Shown here: positions 1 to 5,870 of the stretch, one piece after another
Layout: each line of letters begins with the position of its first letter
Numbering within the stretch: the first letter of the stretch is position 1
From: Candidatus Aenigmarchaeota archaeon ex4484_52
GTDB taxonomy: Archaea > EX4484-52
Reading direction: 5' to 3'
Assembly (NCBI GenBank): GCA_002254415.1
Contig: NJDR01000033.1
Location: 1-6,508, forward strand
DNA: 6,508 bases
Notes under the pieces: model-generated
What the model was told of the DNA's origin: nothing
Databases searched by the model: none
The model's input: only the letters and a program-made list of their open reading frames with translations
Made by a program: the position numbers and the translations under genes

Positions 1-231
1 GAAAAAGTATCAAAGCCAATTAAACAAAATATTTTACCTGTAAAATCAATTGATGAAAAAACACCTGTATTTCCAATAAAACCAACCAAATCTTTTGCTC
101 AACAGAAAGAAGAAAAACAGAAAATAGAAAAAGCAAAAGAGGAGGCAATACCTGAAATAGAAGATATTAGTGAAATACCGGAGCCAACAGAGGCAGTACA
201 TTGGGTGAGTTTTAGAAATATAATAAGATAA
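1..231 (+). CDS. C-terminal end of an unidentified Lys/Glu/Pro-rich protein (partial, 5' cut by window)
   Basis: An open frame runs from the first base to a TAA at 229-231 and encodes the last 76 residues of a protein whose start lies outside the window. The visible part has low complexity. A Lys/Pro-rich stretch is followed by a charged Lys/Glu/Gln segment (about residues 34-52), then a Glu/Ile/Pro-rich stretch, and it ends in a short hydrophobic/basic tail (VHWVSFRNIIR). This looks like a flexible linker and tail rather than a folded enzyme domain. It converges on the membrane-protein gene with only 8 bases between the two stop codons. I do not recognise the family, and no function can be assigned from this fragment. 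Confidence 0.7.
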   Translation, partial: EKVSKPIKQNILPVKSIDEKTPVFPIKPTKSFAQQKEEKQKIEKAKEEAIPEIEDISEIPEPTEAVHWVSFRNIIR

Positions 232-243
232 TAAAATTTCTAA
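212..243. repeat. 8-bp inverted repeat spanning the convergent stop codons
   Basis: TTAGAAAT at 212-219 is perfectly repeated in inverted orientation as ATTTCTAA at 236-243, with a 16-base AT-only or nearly AT-only loop. The repeat encloses the stop codon of the left partial gene and overlaps the stop (TAG on the minus strand) of the membrane-protein gene. It could form a weak hairpin in transcripts from either side. Archaeal termination relies mainly on U-tracts rather than hairpins, and AT-rich DNA gives such repeats by chance, so a terminator role is only a possibility. Confidence 0.25.
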
Positions 244-692
244 TCATTTGTTTTATAAACACTCCAAAGAATTGCAAAGAATAAAATAATTGCAAAAACC
301 CAGTTGCCTGATTCATATTTTGCCAAAATGCTGTCATTCAACAATATTACAACAACAGCAAGCATAACAATAATTGGAACAAAATCAAGTTTTGGGATTA
401 TTTTCTGCAAAATCAAATAAAGATATGAACAAGCCAAAAGCAATAAAATAAGATTAAAATGATCAACAAGAAACCTTACAGCATCTTCATTGTTTGTTGC
501 TAAAAATCCAAAAACAAGAGAAATTATAATATTTGTTTTTTCTGTCAAAGGAATATTTTCCTTTCCCATTTTGTTTAATGTAAATTGCAGTATTGTGAAA
601 GTCATTGTTGTGAAAAAAATAAGAGGTAAAATAATATTTACAAAATCCGGATTTTGCATTAATTCTTCAAAAATAGATAAATCCAATGCCAT
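240..692 (-). CDS. Small multi-pass integral membrane protein of unknown function
   Basis: This encodes a 150-residue, very hydrophobic protein. Likely membrane helices lie at about residues 18-38, 80-97, 103-118 and 131-145. A weaker hydrophobic stretch at about 54-64 lies in a loop that ends in charged residues (NNEDAVR). The N-terminus starts with an amphipathic segment (LSIFEELM) and there is no cleavable signal peptide. The pattern of an N-terminal amphipathic helix, then LP plus a hydrophobic helix, then a Lys-rich loop resembles small unnamed membrane proteins common in DPANN-type archaea. That is recall from pattern, not a search. No catalytic motif is visible. The gene lies 29 bases downstream of abce1 on the same strand, so it could be read from abce1, but a TATA-like box in the gap suggests its own promoter. 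A functional link to ABCE1 is not shown. Confidence 0.8.
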   Translation of the reverse strand: MALDLSIFEELMQNPDFVNIILPLIFFTTMTFTILQFTLNKMGKENIPLTEKTNIIISLVFGFLATNNEDAVRFLVDHFNLILLLLACSYLYLILQKIIPKLDFVPIIVMLAVVVILLNDSILAKYESGNWVFAIILFFAILWSVYKTND

Positions 693-711
693 AATGAACG
701 ATATAATTAAT

Positions 712-721
712 ATTTAAATAA
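712..721 (-). promoter_or_regulatory. TATA-like box for the small membrane-protein gene
   Basis: On the minus strand TTATTTAAATA lies about 20-29 bases before the ATG at 692, inside the 29-base gap after abce1. The core TATTTAAATA (711-720) is a perfect palindrome. The distance matches a leaderless archaeal transcript starting at or next to the ATG, and no Shine-Dalgarno motif is visible in the gap. AT-rich spacers often contain such strings, so confidence is moderate. Confidence 0.45.
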
Positions 722-2512
722 TTAACATATTGCTAAATATTCTTGTCTTTGCTTTTGTTCTAAATCCAGTTTGGAATTTTTCTTGTTTGCTCTTGGTCTT
801 TTTGTTTGTCTGTCCAGACGGAATGTAATATTTAACTGGCTTAAAAAATAATTAAACCCAGAATATATATTTTGTGGGGATTTTGCAAGCCCAGATGAGC
901 CTGATTTTCCTTCAAACACAATTGCCTTGTCTGCGGTGTAGTTTAAAAATATTATGTCGTGGTCAATTACAAGTGTTGATTTTTGCTTTAATTGCGTAAT
1001 ATTCCTGATGATTTTAGATAATCGTATTCTCTCTTCTACATCAAGATACGCACTTGGCTCATCCAATAAATAAACATCTGCATTTCTGCAAAGACAAATT
1101 GCAATTGCAAGACGTTGCATCTCTCCACCGCTCAGGGTTGATACAATTCTTTTATTTAATTGTCTTATTCTTAAATTTTGTGCAATTTCCAAAAAATCTT
1201 TTTTTTCAATATCTGCACTATTTATTAAATCAATTACTGTTCCTTTAAAATCTGTCTGCAAATACTGGGTTTTGTAAGAAATTCTGGATTTCAGTTTCAA
1301 ATATCCGGAATCTGTTTTTTCAACCCCAGAGAGTATTTTTGCAAATGTTGTTTTTCCCAGTGCATTGGCACCAAAAATTCCAACAACTTCTCCTGAATTC
1401 AATTCTCCTTTATTGCATTTTAATTCAAAGCCAGTATATTTTTTTGAAAAAGCAGGATATTTTAATAAAATGTCATTTGAAGAATATTTTTGTGAGGTAA
1501 AATCAAATACAAGTGATTTATCCCTGAATCTTATATTTTTGTCTTTCAAATATCCACTCAAATAAATATTTATTCCATTATTTTGTGTATATGGCTTAGA
1601 TATTGCTCCATAAACACCTTGATCTCCAAAATACAAATGAACAAAATCGCAGACATAATCTACAATTGCCAAATCATGCTCTACAACAAAGCAATATTTA
1701 TTTTTATCTTTTAGTTTTTTTATTTTCTCTGCAACAGACAGACGCACAAAAATATCCAGATACATTGATGGCTCATCAAAAAAATAAACATCCCTGTCCT
1801 TGCACAAAGTAATTGCAATGGATAATTTTTGCATTTCGCCGCCACTCAAATGGTTTATTTTCTTTGTCAAAAAAGTATTGTCAGTATTTTTATCTATAGA
1901 TTTTAATAAATCAATCACTTGGTTTTTATTTGTTTTTGATTTTTTAATTAAATCCAACACATTATCTTTTTCATCAAACAAATTCATTAGGCGATCTATT
2001 TTTTGCGGTTTATATGCCGATGTCAAATTATTATTTTTTAATTGAGAGAAAAAATTGTGAAGTGTGCTTGCTTTGTATATTTTTATTATATTGTCATATT
2101 TTTGCTCTTTTGTTATATTTTTATTAAAATTACCAATATTTGGAATTAAATCTCCGGAAAAAATATTCATTGTTGTTGTTTTTCCAATTGCATTTTGTCC
2201 AACCAGACCGATAATTTCTCCTCTTCTTGGAATCGGCAAATTATAAAGGCGAAATGCATTTTTGTCATATTGGTGCACAACATCTCCAATATCGCATTGC
2301 AGATTAATTATTGAAATTGCACCAAACGGGCATTTTTTTACACAAATTCCGCACCCAATACACAAGTCCTCTGCAATCTCTGCAAAATTTTCTCTTTTTA
2401 TAATTGTTTTTGCCCCGGCACGCACCTTTGGACAAAAATTATAACACTCAAATCCGCATTTTTTTGGAGAACATTTTTTTTTATTTACAACAGCAATTCT
2501 TATTTGTTTCAT
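722..2512 (-). CDS. abce1: ABCE1/Rli1 ribosome-recycling ATPase with N-terminal iron-sulfur domain
   Basis: This soluble twin-ABC ATPase splits post-termination 70S ribosomes into subunits together with the release factor aRF1 or Pelota. The 596 residues match the family length. An N-terminal domain carries eight cysteines for two [4Fe-4S] clusters (C14, C19, C23, C27, C51, C54, C57, C61). NBD1 has a P-loop GQNAIGKT (105-112), a Tyr/Phe-bearing insertion ending in the Q-loop YKPQ (167-170), LSGGE (222-226), Walker B with E247, and switch H279. The hinge follows (about 313-335, including IRFR). NBD2 has a P-loop GANALGKT (381-388), Q-loop YKTQ (413-416), LSGGE (460-464), Walker B DVYLLDE (479-485), the SAYLD D-loop and H518. 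The C-terminal NITFRLD...RPRANK hinge-2 tail is also typical. All ATPase residues look intact. Oddities are Ala instead of the usual Gly at the fourth P-loop position in both NBDs, LSGGEMQ rather than LSGGELQ in both, and DHD rather than EHD at the second switch. The start is the first ATG, shortly before the cysteine domain. Confidence 0.97.
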   Translation of the reverse strand: MKQIRIAVVNKKKCSPKKCGFECYNFCPKVRAGAKTIIKRENFAEIAEDLCIGCGICVKKCPFGAISIINLQCDIGDVVHQYDKNAFRLYNLPIPRRGEIIGLVGQNAIGKTTTMNIFSGDLIPNIGNFNKNITKEQKYDNIIKIYKASTLHNFFSQLKNNNLTSAYKPQKIDRLMNLFDEKDNVLDLIKKSKTNKNQVIDLLKSIDKNTDNTFLTKKINHLSGGEMQKLSIAITLCKDRDVYFFDEPSMYLDIFVRLSVAEKIKKLKDKNKYCFVVEHDLAIVDYVCDFVHLYFGDQGVYGAISKPYTQNNGINIYLSGYLKDKNIRFRDKSLVFDFTSQKYSSNDILLKYPAFSKKYTGFELKCNKGELNSGEVVGIFGANALGKTTFAKILSGVEKTDSGYLKLKSRISYKTQYLQTDFKGTVIDLINSADIEKKDFLEIAQNLRIRQLNKRIVSTLSGGEMQRLAIAICLCRNADVYLLDEPSAYLDVEERIRLSKIIRNITQLKQKSTLVIDHDIIFLNYTADKAIVFEGKSGSSGLAKSPQNIYSGFNYFLSQLNITFRLDRQTKRPRANKKNSKLDLEQKQRQEYLAIC

Positions 2513-2561
2513 AAAAATAATTTATGTGAAATTTATTCATTAAACCCCTTGAAAATAAAAG

Positions 2562-2571
2562 TTTTTATTCT
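2562..2571 (+). promoter_or_regulatory. Possible TATA-like box for the surface-protein gene
   Basis: The 79-base spacer 2513-2591 separates the divergent abce1 and surface-protein genes. On the plus strand a purine-rich GAAAATAAAAG is followed by TTTTTATTCT at 21-30 bases before the ATG at 2592. This is the same spacing as the boxes of taw1 and rpl30e and resembles a BRE plus T-rich TATA element. No Shine-Dalgarno is visible before 2592. On the minus strand I find only a weak AT-rich match (AATAAATTT, about 17-25 bases before the abce1 ATG), so the abce1 promoter is not resolved. Confidence 0.35.
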
Positions 2572-2591
2572 TTACTATGAAATAATCACAT

Positions 2592-4547
2592 ATGCTATTG
2601 TATAAAACAAAAAACATATTTTTATTATTTACAATATTTTGTCTATTTTTTCCAAATTTTTGTTTTTCTGTTGTTGTTGAACAGGGGGTTATATTTCAAA
2701 CACCAGACACCAATACAAATATTATTATTGGAAATGATTTTAAATTTAAGCAAATAGATATTAATGAGACATATATTATATTTGACAATATATTTATTTC
2801 TGCAAATTCAACAAATGAGAAAAATATTACTCTTTATAATTTTACTTCTGATTTTATTAAATTCAATATTAGTGCAAAAGATAATGTTGATTTTGTAATA
2901 GACAATGTTTCAGCAGATGCATATTATTCAATTTACAAAGATTATACAGCAATTGAAAAAATCAAAACAAATTCTTCTGGTTATTTGGCTTTTAAAAATA
3001 ATATAGAAAACAAACATTCTTTTATTATTCAATTATCAAAATCACAGGATTCTTCTTGCTCTTCTGACCTTGAATGTATTTCAGGTAATTGCTTGTTTGG
3101 ATTTTGCAAGCCATATACCTGGGAATGTTATAATGACTCTCAATGCCCTGGTTATTGCGGCACAGATCACAAATGCCATTCTTATTCATCTGGTGGTAGT
3201 GGTGGAACAAAAAAAGCAAATGAAATAATTATAACAGAAAAATATCCAATAACACGCCTTGAAATTAATTTAAATAAATATGTAACAAAACCTGATTTGC
3301 AGATAAATATATTGGATACACTTCCTATTTCAAAGCCAAGCGGAATTGCATATAGTTATATAAAAACAAAAAAATCAAATTTTGATAATTCATTTATTAA
3401 AAATACAATAATAGAATTTAGAGTAAATAATTCATGGATTACTGAAAATAAAATAACAAATATTTATTTGAAAACATATGATAAAAAATGGATAAAATTA
3501 GAAACCAAATCAACAAACAAAACAGATGAACATACATATTATCGTGTTAATACAAAAGATATTTTTGATTATCTTACAATAGTCGGAGAGAAAACAATAT
3601 CAATTCCAAGACCTAAATTTTGCAGTAATGGAGAAAAAAGATGTTATATCAATAATTTAGAAAAATGTGTTGATAATTCATGGAAAATATTAGAAAAGTG
3701 CGAATATGGATGCGATGTAAAAAAATTAGTTTGCAGTCCAAAACAGGAAGAAAAAAAAGAAACCAAAATTTGCGATGAAAATGAAGAAAAGTGTGTTGGA
3801 GATAATCTACAAAGATGCAAAGACAATAAATGGATAATTGTTGAAAAAGAGAGCAATCTTTGTATTACTGCGATAAATTTAAATTGCACATTAGAAGAAG
3901 TAAAAGAAAAGCAAAAGATGAATTATTTGCTTTATTTTTTAATTATTCTTGCTATTCTTCTTGCAGCAGTTGGAATATCATATTGGAATAAACACAAATT
4001 AGAGGAAGAAAAGGTATATCTTCCAAAAGTTGCAAATGAAATAAAAAGGGAAAAACCAATAGAAATCAAGCCAAGTATTTATGAACAAAAAATTAATGAA
4101 TTAAACCAAATGATGGATTATTTAATAAATAAATCCGTTAACCTAAAAAACAAGAAATTATTAACACATAGTTTAAAGACAAAAATAAATAATATTGCCT
4201 ATGAACTTTCTCTTGCAAAAGAATTGACCGATAGGGGCTCTGAAAACGGGTTAAAACAAATTTCAAAAACAAAAAAAATGATCAATGTCGTTTTAAATGA
4301 AATAAACAATACTTATGAAATAAGCACATTAAATAATATGATAAATAAGTTAACACAAAAAGTCAATACATTAAAAACAAAGGGCTTATTAAATTATTCA
4401 TTAAAAACAAAAATTAAATCAATTGTGAATGAATTGCAAATTTCAAAAAAATTAAGTGATAATGATTCAATTGAGGCACCTTATCATATCCAAAAAGCAA
4501 AACAATTGATAAATGAAGTAAATAGATATTATTTTAAGCATCAATAA
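2592..4547 (+). CDS. Single-pass surface protein with Cys-rich modules, PGF-pre-PGF-like domain and duplicated cytoplasmic helical module
   Basis: This is a 651-residue protein with a mosaic layout. A signal peptide covers residues 1 to about 26. An N-terminal, probably beta-rich domain (about 27-150) holds seven N-x-S/T sequons (N58, 72, 78, 83, 92, 105, 127). Next is an eight-cysteine module (C156-C195) and a Ser/Gly linker (about 198-205). A PGF-pre-PGF-type domain follows (about 211-333): ITRLEINLN, then SKPSGIAYSYI, IIEFRVNNSWITENKI, a KKWIKLET segment, and the closing DIFDYLTIVGE. Then come two Cys-rich repeats (344-381 and 394-432), one membrane helix (about 444-465) followed by basic KHK, and a 185-residue Lys-rich tail containing two 71-residue helical repeats (501-571, 577-647). 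The topology is N-outside, C-inside. Unlike many PGF-pre-PGF proteins there is no C-terminal PGF sorting signal; the helix is internal. Its 3' end overlaps taw1 by 14 bases. An adhesion or envelope-to-cytoplasm linking role is inference; no enzyme motif is seen. Confidence 0.88.
   Translation: MLLYKTKNIFLLFTIFCLFFPNFCFSVVVEQGVIFQTPDTNTNIIIGNDFKFKQIDINETYIIFDNIFISANSTNEKNITLYNFTSDFIKFNISAKDNVDFVIDNVSADAYYSIYKDYTAIEKIKTNSSGYLAFKNNIENKHSFIIQLSKSQDSSCSSDLECISGNCLFGFCKPYTWECYNDSQCPGYCGTDHKCHSYSSGGSGGTKKANEIIITEKYPITRLEINLNKYVTKPDLQINILDTLPISKPSGIAYSYIKTKKSNFDNSFIKNTIIEFRVNNSWITENKITNIYLKTYDKKWIKLETKSTNKTDEHTYYRVNTKDIFDYLTIVGEKTISIPRPKFCSNGEKRCYINNLEKCVDNSWKILEKCEYGCDVKKLVCSPKQEEKKETKICDENEEKCVGDNLQRCKDNKWIIVEKESNLCITAINLNCTLEEVKEKQKMNYLLYFLIILAILLAAVGISYWNKHKLEEEKVYLPKVANEIKREKPIEIKPSIYEQKINELNQMMDYLINKSVNLKNKKLLTHSLKTKINNIAYELSLAKELTDRGSENGLKQISKTKKMINVVLNEINNTYEISTLNNMINKLTQKVNTLKTKGLLNYSLKTKIKSIVNELQISKKLSDNDSIEAPYHIQKAKQLINEVNRYYFKHQ
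3057..3176 (+). other. Eight-cysteine module in the surface protein
   Basis: This encodes residues 156-195 of the surface protein. The eight cysteines fall into two similar four-Cys units: C156-x5-C162-x4-C167-x4-C172 and C179-x5-C185-x3-C189-x5-C195. Small polar residues and glycines between them suggest a disulfide-stabilised extracellular knob. The module sits directly before a flexible Ser/Gly linker that leads into the PGF-pre-PGF-like domain. Its binding partner is unknown. Confidence 0.7.
3621..3734 (+). repeat. Cys-rich repeat, copy 1 (surface protein residues 344-381)
   Basis: This copy has six cysteines (344, 351, 359, 370, 374, 381) in the pattern C-x2-GE-x2-C-x4-L-x2-C-x-DN-x-W-x5-C-x2-GC-x6-C. 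It is followed by a charged linker and a second copy offset by exactly 50 residues. Short modules of this form (GE..C...L..C...W....C..GC) occur in extracellular archaeal and bacterial proteins, as far as I recall. An even cysteine number suits three disulfides. Confidence 0.75.
3771..3887 (+). repeat. Cys-rich repeat, copy 2, degenerate (surface protein residues 394-432)
   Basis: This copy aligns with copy 1 at an offset of 50 residues: C394, C401, C409, W414 and C424 match C344, C351, C359, W364 and C374. The position of C370 is Glu420, and the last cysteine is C432, one residue later than expected. Five cysteines remain, so one may be unpaired or paired outside the module. It lies just before the membrane helix, at the outer membrane face. 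Confidence 0.7.
4092..4304 (+). repeat. Cytoplasmic 71-residue helical repeat, copy 1 (residues 501-571)
   Basis: This is the first copy of a tandem module in the tail of the surface protein. It begins INELNQMM, contains LL-x2-SLKTKI in the middle, and ends near NVVLNEI. Heptad-like leucine/isoleucine spacing and a break around DRGSENG suggest two antiparallel helices. Counted by eye, 30 of 71 positions are identical to copy 2 without any gap. Confidence 0.8.
4320..4532 (+). repeat. Cytoplasmic 71-residue helical repeat, copy 2 (residues 577-647)
   Basis: The second copy starts ISTLNNMI, repeats LL-x2-SLKTKI exactly in the equivalent place, and runs to four residues before the stop. A five-residue spacer separates the copies. 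The last 13 bases of this repeat region also encode, on the other strand, the 3' end of taw1, so the convergent gene constrains its final codons. Confidence 0.8.
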
Positions 4548-5505
4548 TCATATTATATTGATTGTTTTTGTTTTTCAGCAAACAAATCTTAGAATTTTCT
4601 GCATCATTTGCATAATCAAAGGAAATATAATTGCACAATTTTTTGCTTATCTCCTGAATCTGTTCAAAACTGCATTGATTTGCCTTTTCCAGTTGTTTTT
4701 GCGACTCTCCAATATTAATATAAGATTTTACTTCAACAAAATCAGGATTTGCTTTTTTTATTAAATTCGCATAATCTGGAAAATATTTTTCATCTGTGTT
4801 TATTTTATTTATCATAGTCATTCTCAAAATAGTTCTGCATTTTAATTTTCTAATAATATTCAAACTTTTGTTAAATAAATTCCATGAATTTTTTTGCCTT
4901 GACCTTGAAATTTCCAAATATTTTTCTTCTGTTGGGGCAGAAACAGAAATATATAACTGGGTTGGCAGGCAGTTGTTTTTATTTAGCTCTTCTATTTTTT
5001 GCGGCACCTGCCCGTTTGTTACCAAAAAAATAGTTCTGGCTTTTTTTTTGTTTTTTAAATAATCAATAATTCCACATAATTTTGGATAAAGACATGGCTC
5101 GCCAGAAAGAGATACTGCAAAATGATTTGGAATAAATGCATCTTCTAATTTTGATTTATTAATTTTGTCATTGCCTTTAAAGCCAATTAATAATTTTTTC
5201 CGCTCTATTATTAGGTTTTCTATTATTTGTTTTGGATATTCTATTCTGCTTGTTTTGTCAAAATTGTTTAGATAAGATGCAGGGCGCCAGCAAAAAATGC
5301 AATTATTTGTGCACCACAACGATAAGGGCGTAAATTGCATACATTTGTGGCAGTCAATTCCATAAAATTTTTCTTTGTAGCAAACAAGATTTTTTACAAG
5401 TGATTTTTTTGTCCAAGAGCATATTTGGACTGCTGAATGACTAAATAAACCATATTGTGCCTTTATTAATTTTTTCTTTTGAATTTGGCTTAATTTAAGT
5501 TTCAT
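4534..5505 (-). CDS. taw1: Taw1, tRNA-Phe 4-demethylwyosine synthase (radical SAM)
   Basis: Taw1 condenses pyruvate-derived carbons with N1-methylguanosine-37 of tRNA-Phe to form the tricyclic 4-demethylwyosine, after the methyltransferase Trm5. The 323 residues match archaeal members. The radical-SAM motif is CTNNCIFC (C65, C69, C72). The extra cluster cysteines C29, C42 and C55 keep the 13-13-10 spacing I recall for the Methanocaldococcus enzyme. The lysine of CYKEKFYG (K44) matches the lysine proposed to bind pyruvate. Further family motifs are SGEPCLYP (134-141), FLVTNG (160-165), QLYISVSAP (183-191) and FVEVKSYINIG (256-266). Position 138 is Cys where family members usually have Thr (SGEPT). 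No flavodoxin domain is fused, as is normal in archaea. The gene diverges from rpl30e over 35 bases and its stop lies inside the end of the surface-protein gene. The enzyme is cytoplasmic; the start is the first ATG, with a TATA-like box 21-30 bases before it. Confidence 0.95.
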   Translation of the reverse strand: MKLKLSQIQKKKLIKAQYGLFSHSAVQICSWTKKSLVKNLVCYKEKFYGIDCHKCMQFTPLSLWCTNNCIFCWRPASYLNNFDKTSRIEYPKQIIENLIIERKKLLIGFKGNDKINKSKLEDAFIPNHFAVSLSGEPCLYPKLCGIIDYLKNKKKARTIFLVTNGQVPQKIEELNKNNCLPTQLYISVSAPTEEKYLEISRSRQKNSWNLFNKSLNIIRKLKCRTILRMTMINKINTDEKYFPDYANLIKKANPDFVEVKSYINIGESQKQLEKANQCSFEQIQEISKKLCNYISFDYANDAENSKICLLKNKNNQYNMIIDA

Positions 5506-5510
5506 AAAAA

Positions 5511-5520
5511 TATTTTTAAA
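5511..5520 (+). promoter_or_regulatory. TATA-like box for rpl30e
   Basis: TATTTTTAAA lies 21-30 bases before the rpl30e ATG at 5541, the spacing expected for a leaderless archaeal transcript. No Shine-Dalgarno is visible. The box starts only 6 bases from the taw1 start codon on the other strand, so initiation complexes for the two genes would crowd each other. Confidence 0.55.
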
Positions 5521-5525
5521 ATTAC

Positions 5526-5535
5526 TTTATAAATA
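5526..5535 (-). promoter_or_regulatory. TATA-like box for taw1
   Basis: Read on the minus strand, TATTTATAAA lies 21-30 bases before the taw1 ATG at 5505, exactly mirroring the rpl30e box at 5511-5520. The two boxes are separated by five bases. The position indicates leaderless transcription of taw1. Confidence 0.6.
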
Positions 5536-5540
5536 TTGAT

Positions 5541-5819
5541 ATGGAAAAAATCTCAACAAATTACACCAAAATAATAAAAAAGGCAATAACAGAAAAAAAA
5601 ATAATTTTCGGGACAAAACAGATTTTAAAAAGGATAAAAACAGGGCAAATAAGCAATGTTTATTATTGCAATCAATGCCAGGAAAATATTATTGATGAGT
5701 TAAAATATTATTATGATTTTGCAAATTTTAAATTAGAAAAAATAAATATATCCAATTCTGAACTCGGAACAATATGCAAAAAGCCGTTTTTTATAAGTAT
5801 TGTCGGCATTAAAAATTAA
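5541..5819 (+). CDS. rpl30e: Large-subunit ribosomal protein L30e
   Basis: This is a 92-residue protein of the L7Ae/L30e fold, a small alpha-beta-alpha RNA-binding domain of the archaeal/eukaryotic 50S/60S subunit. Family landmarks in order are an N-terminal helix with AITEKKIIFG (15-24), the GTKQILKRIKTGQ segment (24-36) matching the usual GxKxxxKxxxxGK, a strand and turn NVYYCNQC (39-46), the helix ENIIDELKYYYD (48-59), and the closing SNSELGTICKKPF (71-83) before the last strand ISIVGI. SELG and the C-x-KPF motif separate L30e from L7Ae proper, so L30e is the better call. The length is within the normal range. Its neighbours, a divergent taw1 and a downstream coiled-coil gene, are not the usual RNA-polymerase/NusA cluster of many archaea. 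The start is the first ATG after the TATA-like box. Confidence 0.9.
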   Translation: MEKISTNYTKIIKKAITEKKIIFGTKQILKRIKTGQISNVYYCNQCQENIIDELKYYYDFANFKLEKINISNSELGTICKKPFFISIVGIKN

Positions 5820-5820
5820 C

Positions 5821-5828
5821 TTTATATA
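5821..5828 (+). promoter_or_regulatory. TATA-like box for the coiled-coil protein gene
   Basis: TTTATATA directly follows the rpl30e stop codon and is the best TATA match in the window. It lies 43-50 bases before the ATG at 5871, about 20 bases farther than the boxes of the other genes. This predicts a start near 5850 and a short leader of about 20 bases, in agreement with the Shine-Dalgarno-like site found there. Confidence 0.6.
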
Positions 5829-5861
5829 TTTTATTATTAAATCATTATTAAAAAATAATGA

Positions 5862-5866
5862 GTGAT
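5862..5866 (+). promoter_or_regulatory. Shine-Dalgarno-like site that decides the start of the coiled-coil gene
   Basis: GTGAT (within GAGTGAT, 5860-5866) is complementary to the AUCAC of the archaeal 16S rRNA 3' end and stands four bases before the ATG at 5871. The same GTG is in frame and could be read as a start, which would add only Met-Ile-Asn. I take it as the ribosome-binding site and 5871 as the start. It is the only convincing such site seen in the window. Confidence 0.5.
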
Positions 5867-5870
5867 AAAT

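Noticed and set aside
212..243. Hairpin as an intrinsic bidirectional terminator
   Set aside because: The stem is only 8 bp and AT-rich, and archaeal termination does not normally depend on hairpins; kept only as a low-confidence inverted repeat.
490..717. 75-codon plus-strand open frame opposite the membrane-protein gene
   Set aside because: It is a reverse-strand shadow. The minus-strand frame gives clean membrane helices, and the plus frame has no recognisable start signal.
2551..2570. Imperfect palindrome between abce1 and the surface-protein gene as an operator
   Set aside because: Only about 7 of 10 paired positions match, in AT-only sequence; chance is a sufficient explanation.
5862..5870. 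GTG start adding three residues to the coiled-coil protein
   Set aside because: The GTG is part of a Shine-Dalgarno-like GTGAT at a good distance from ATG 5871, so the ATG is preferred.
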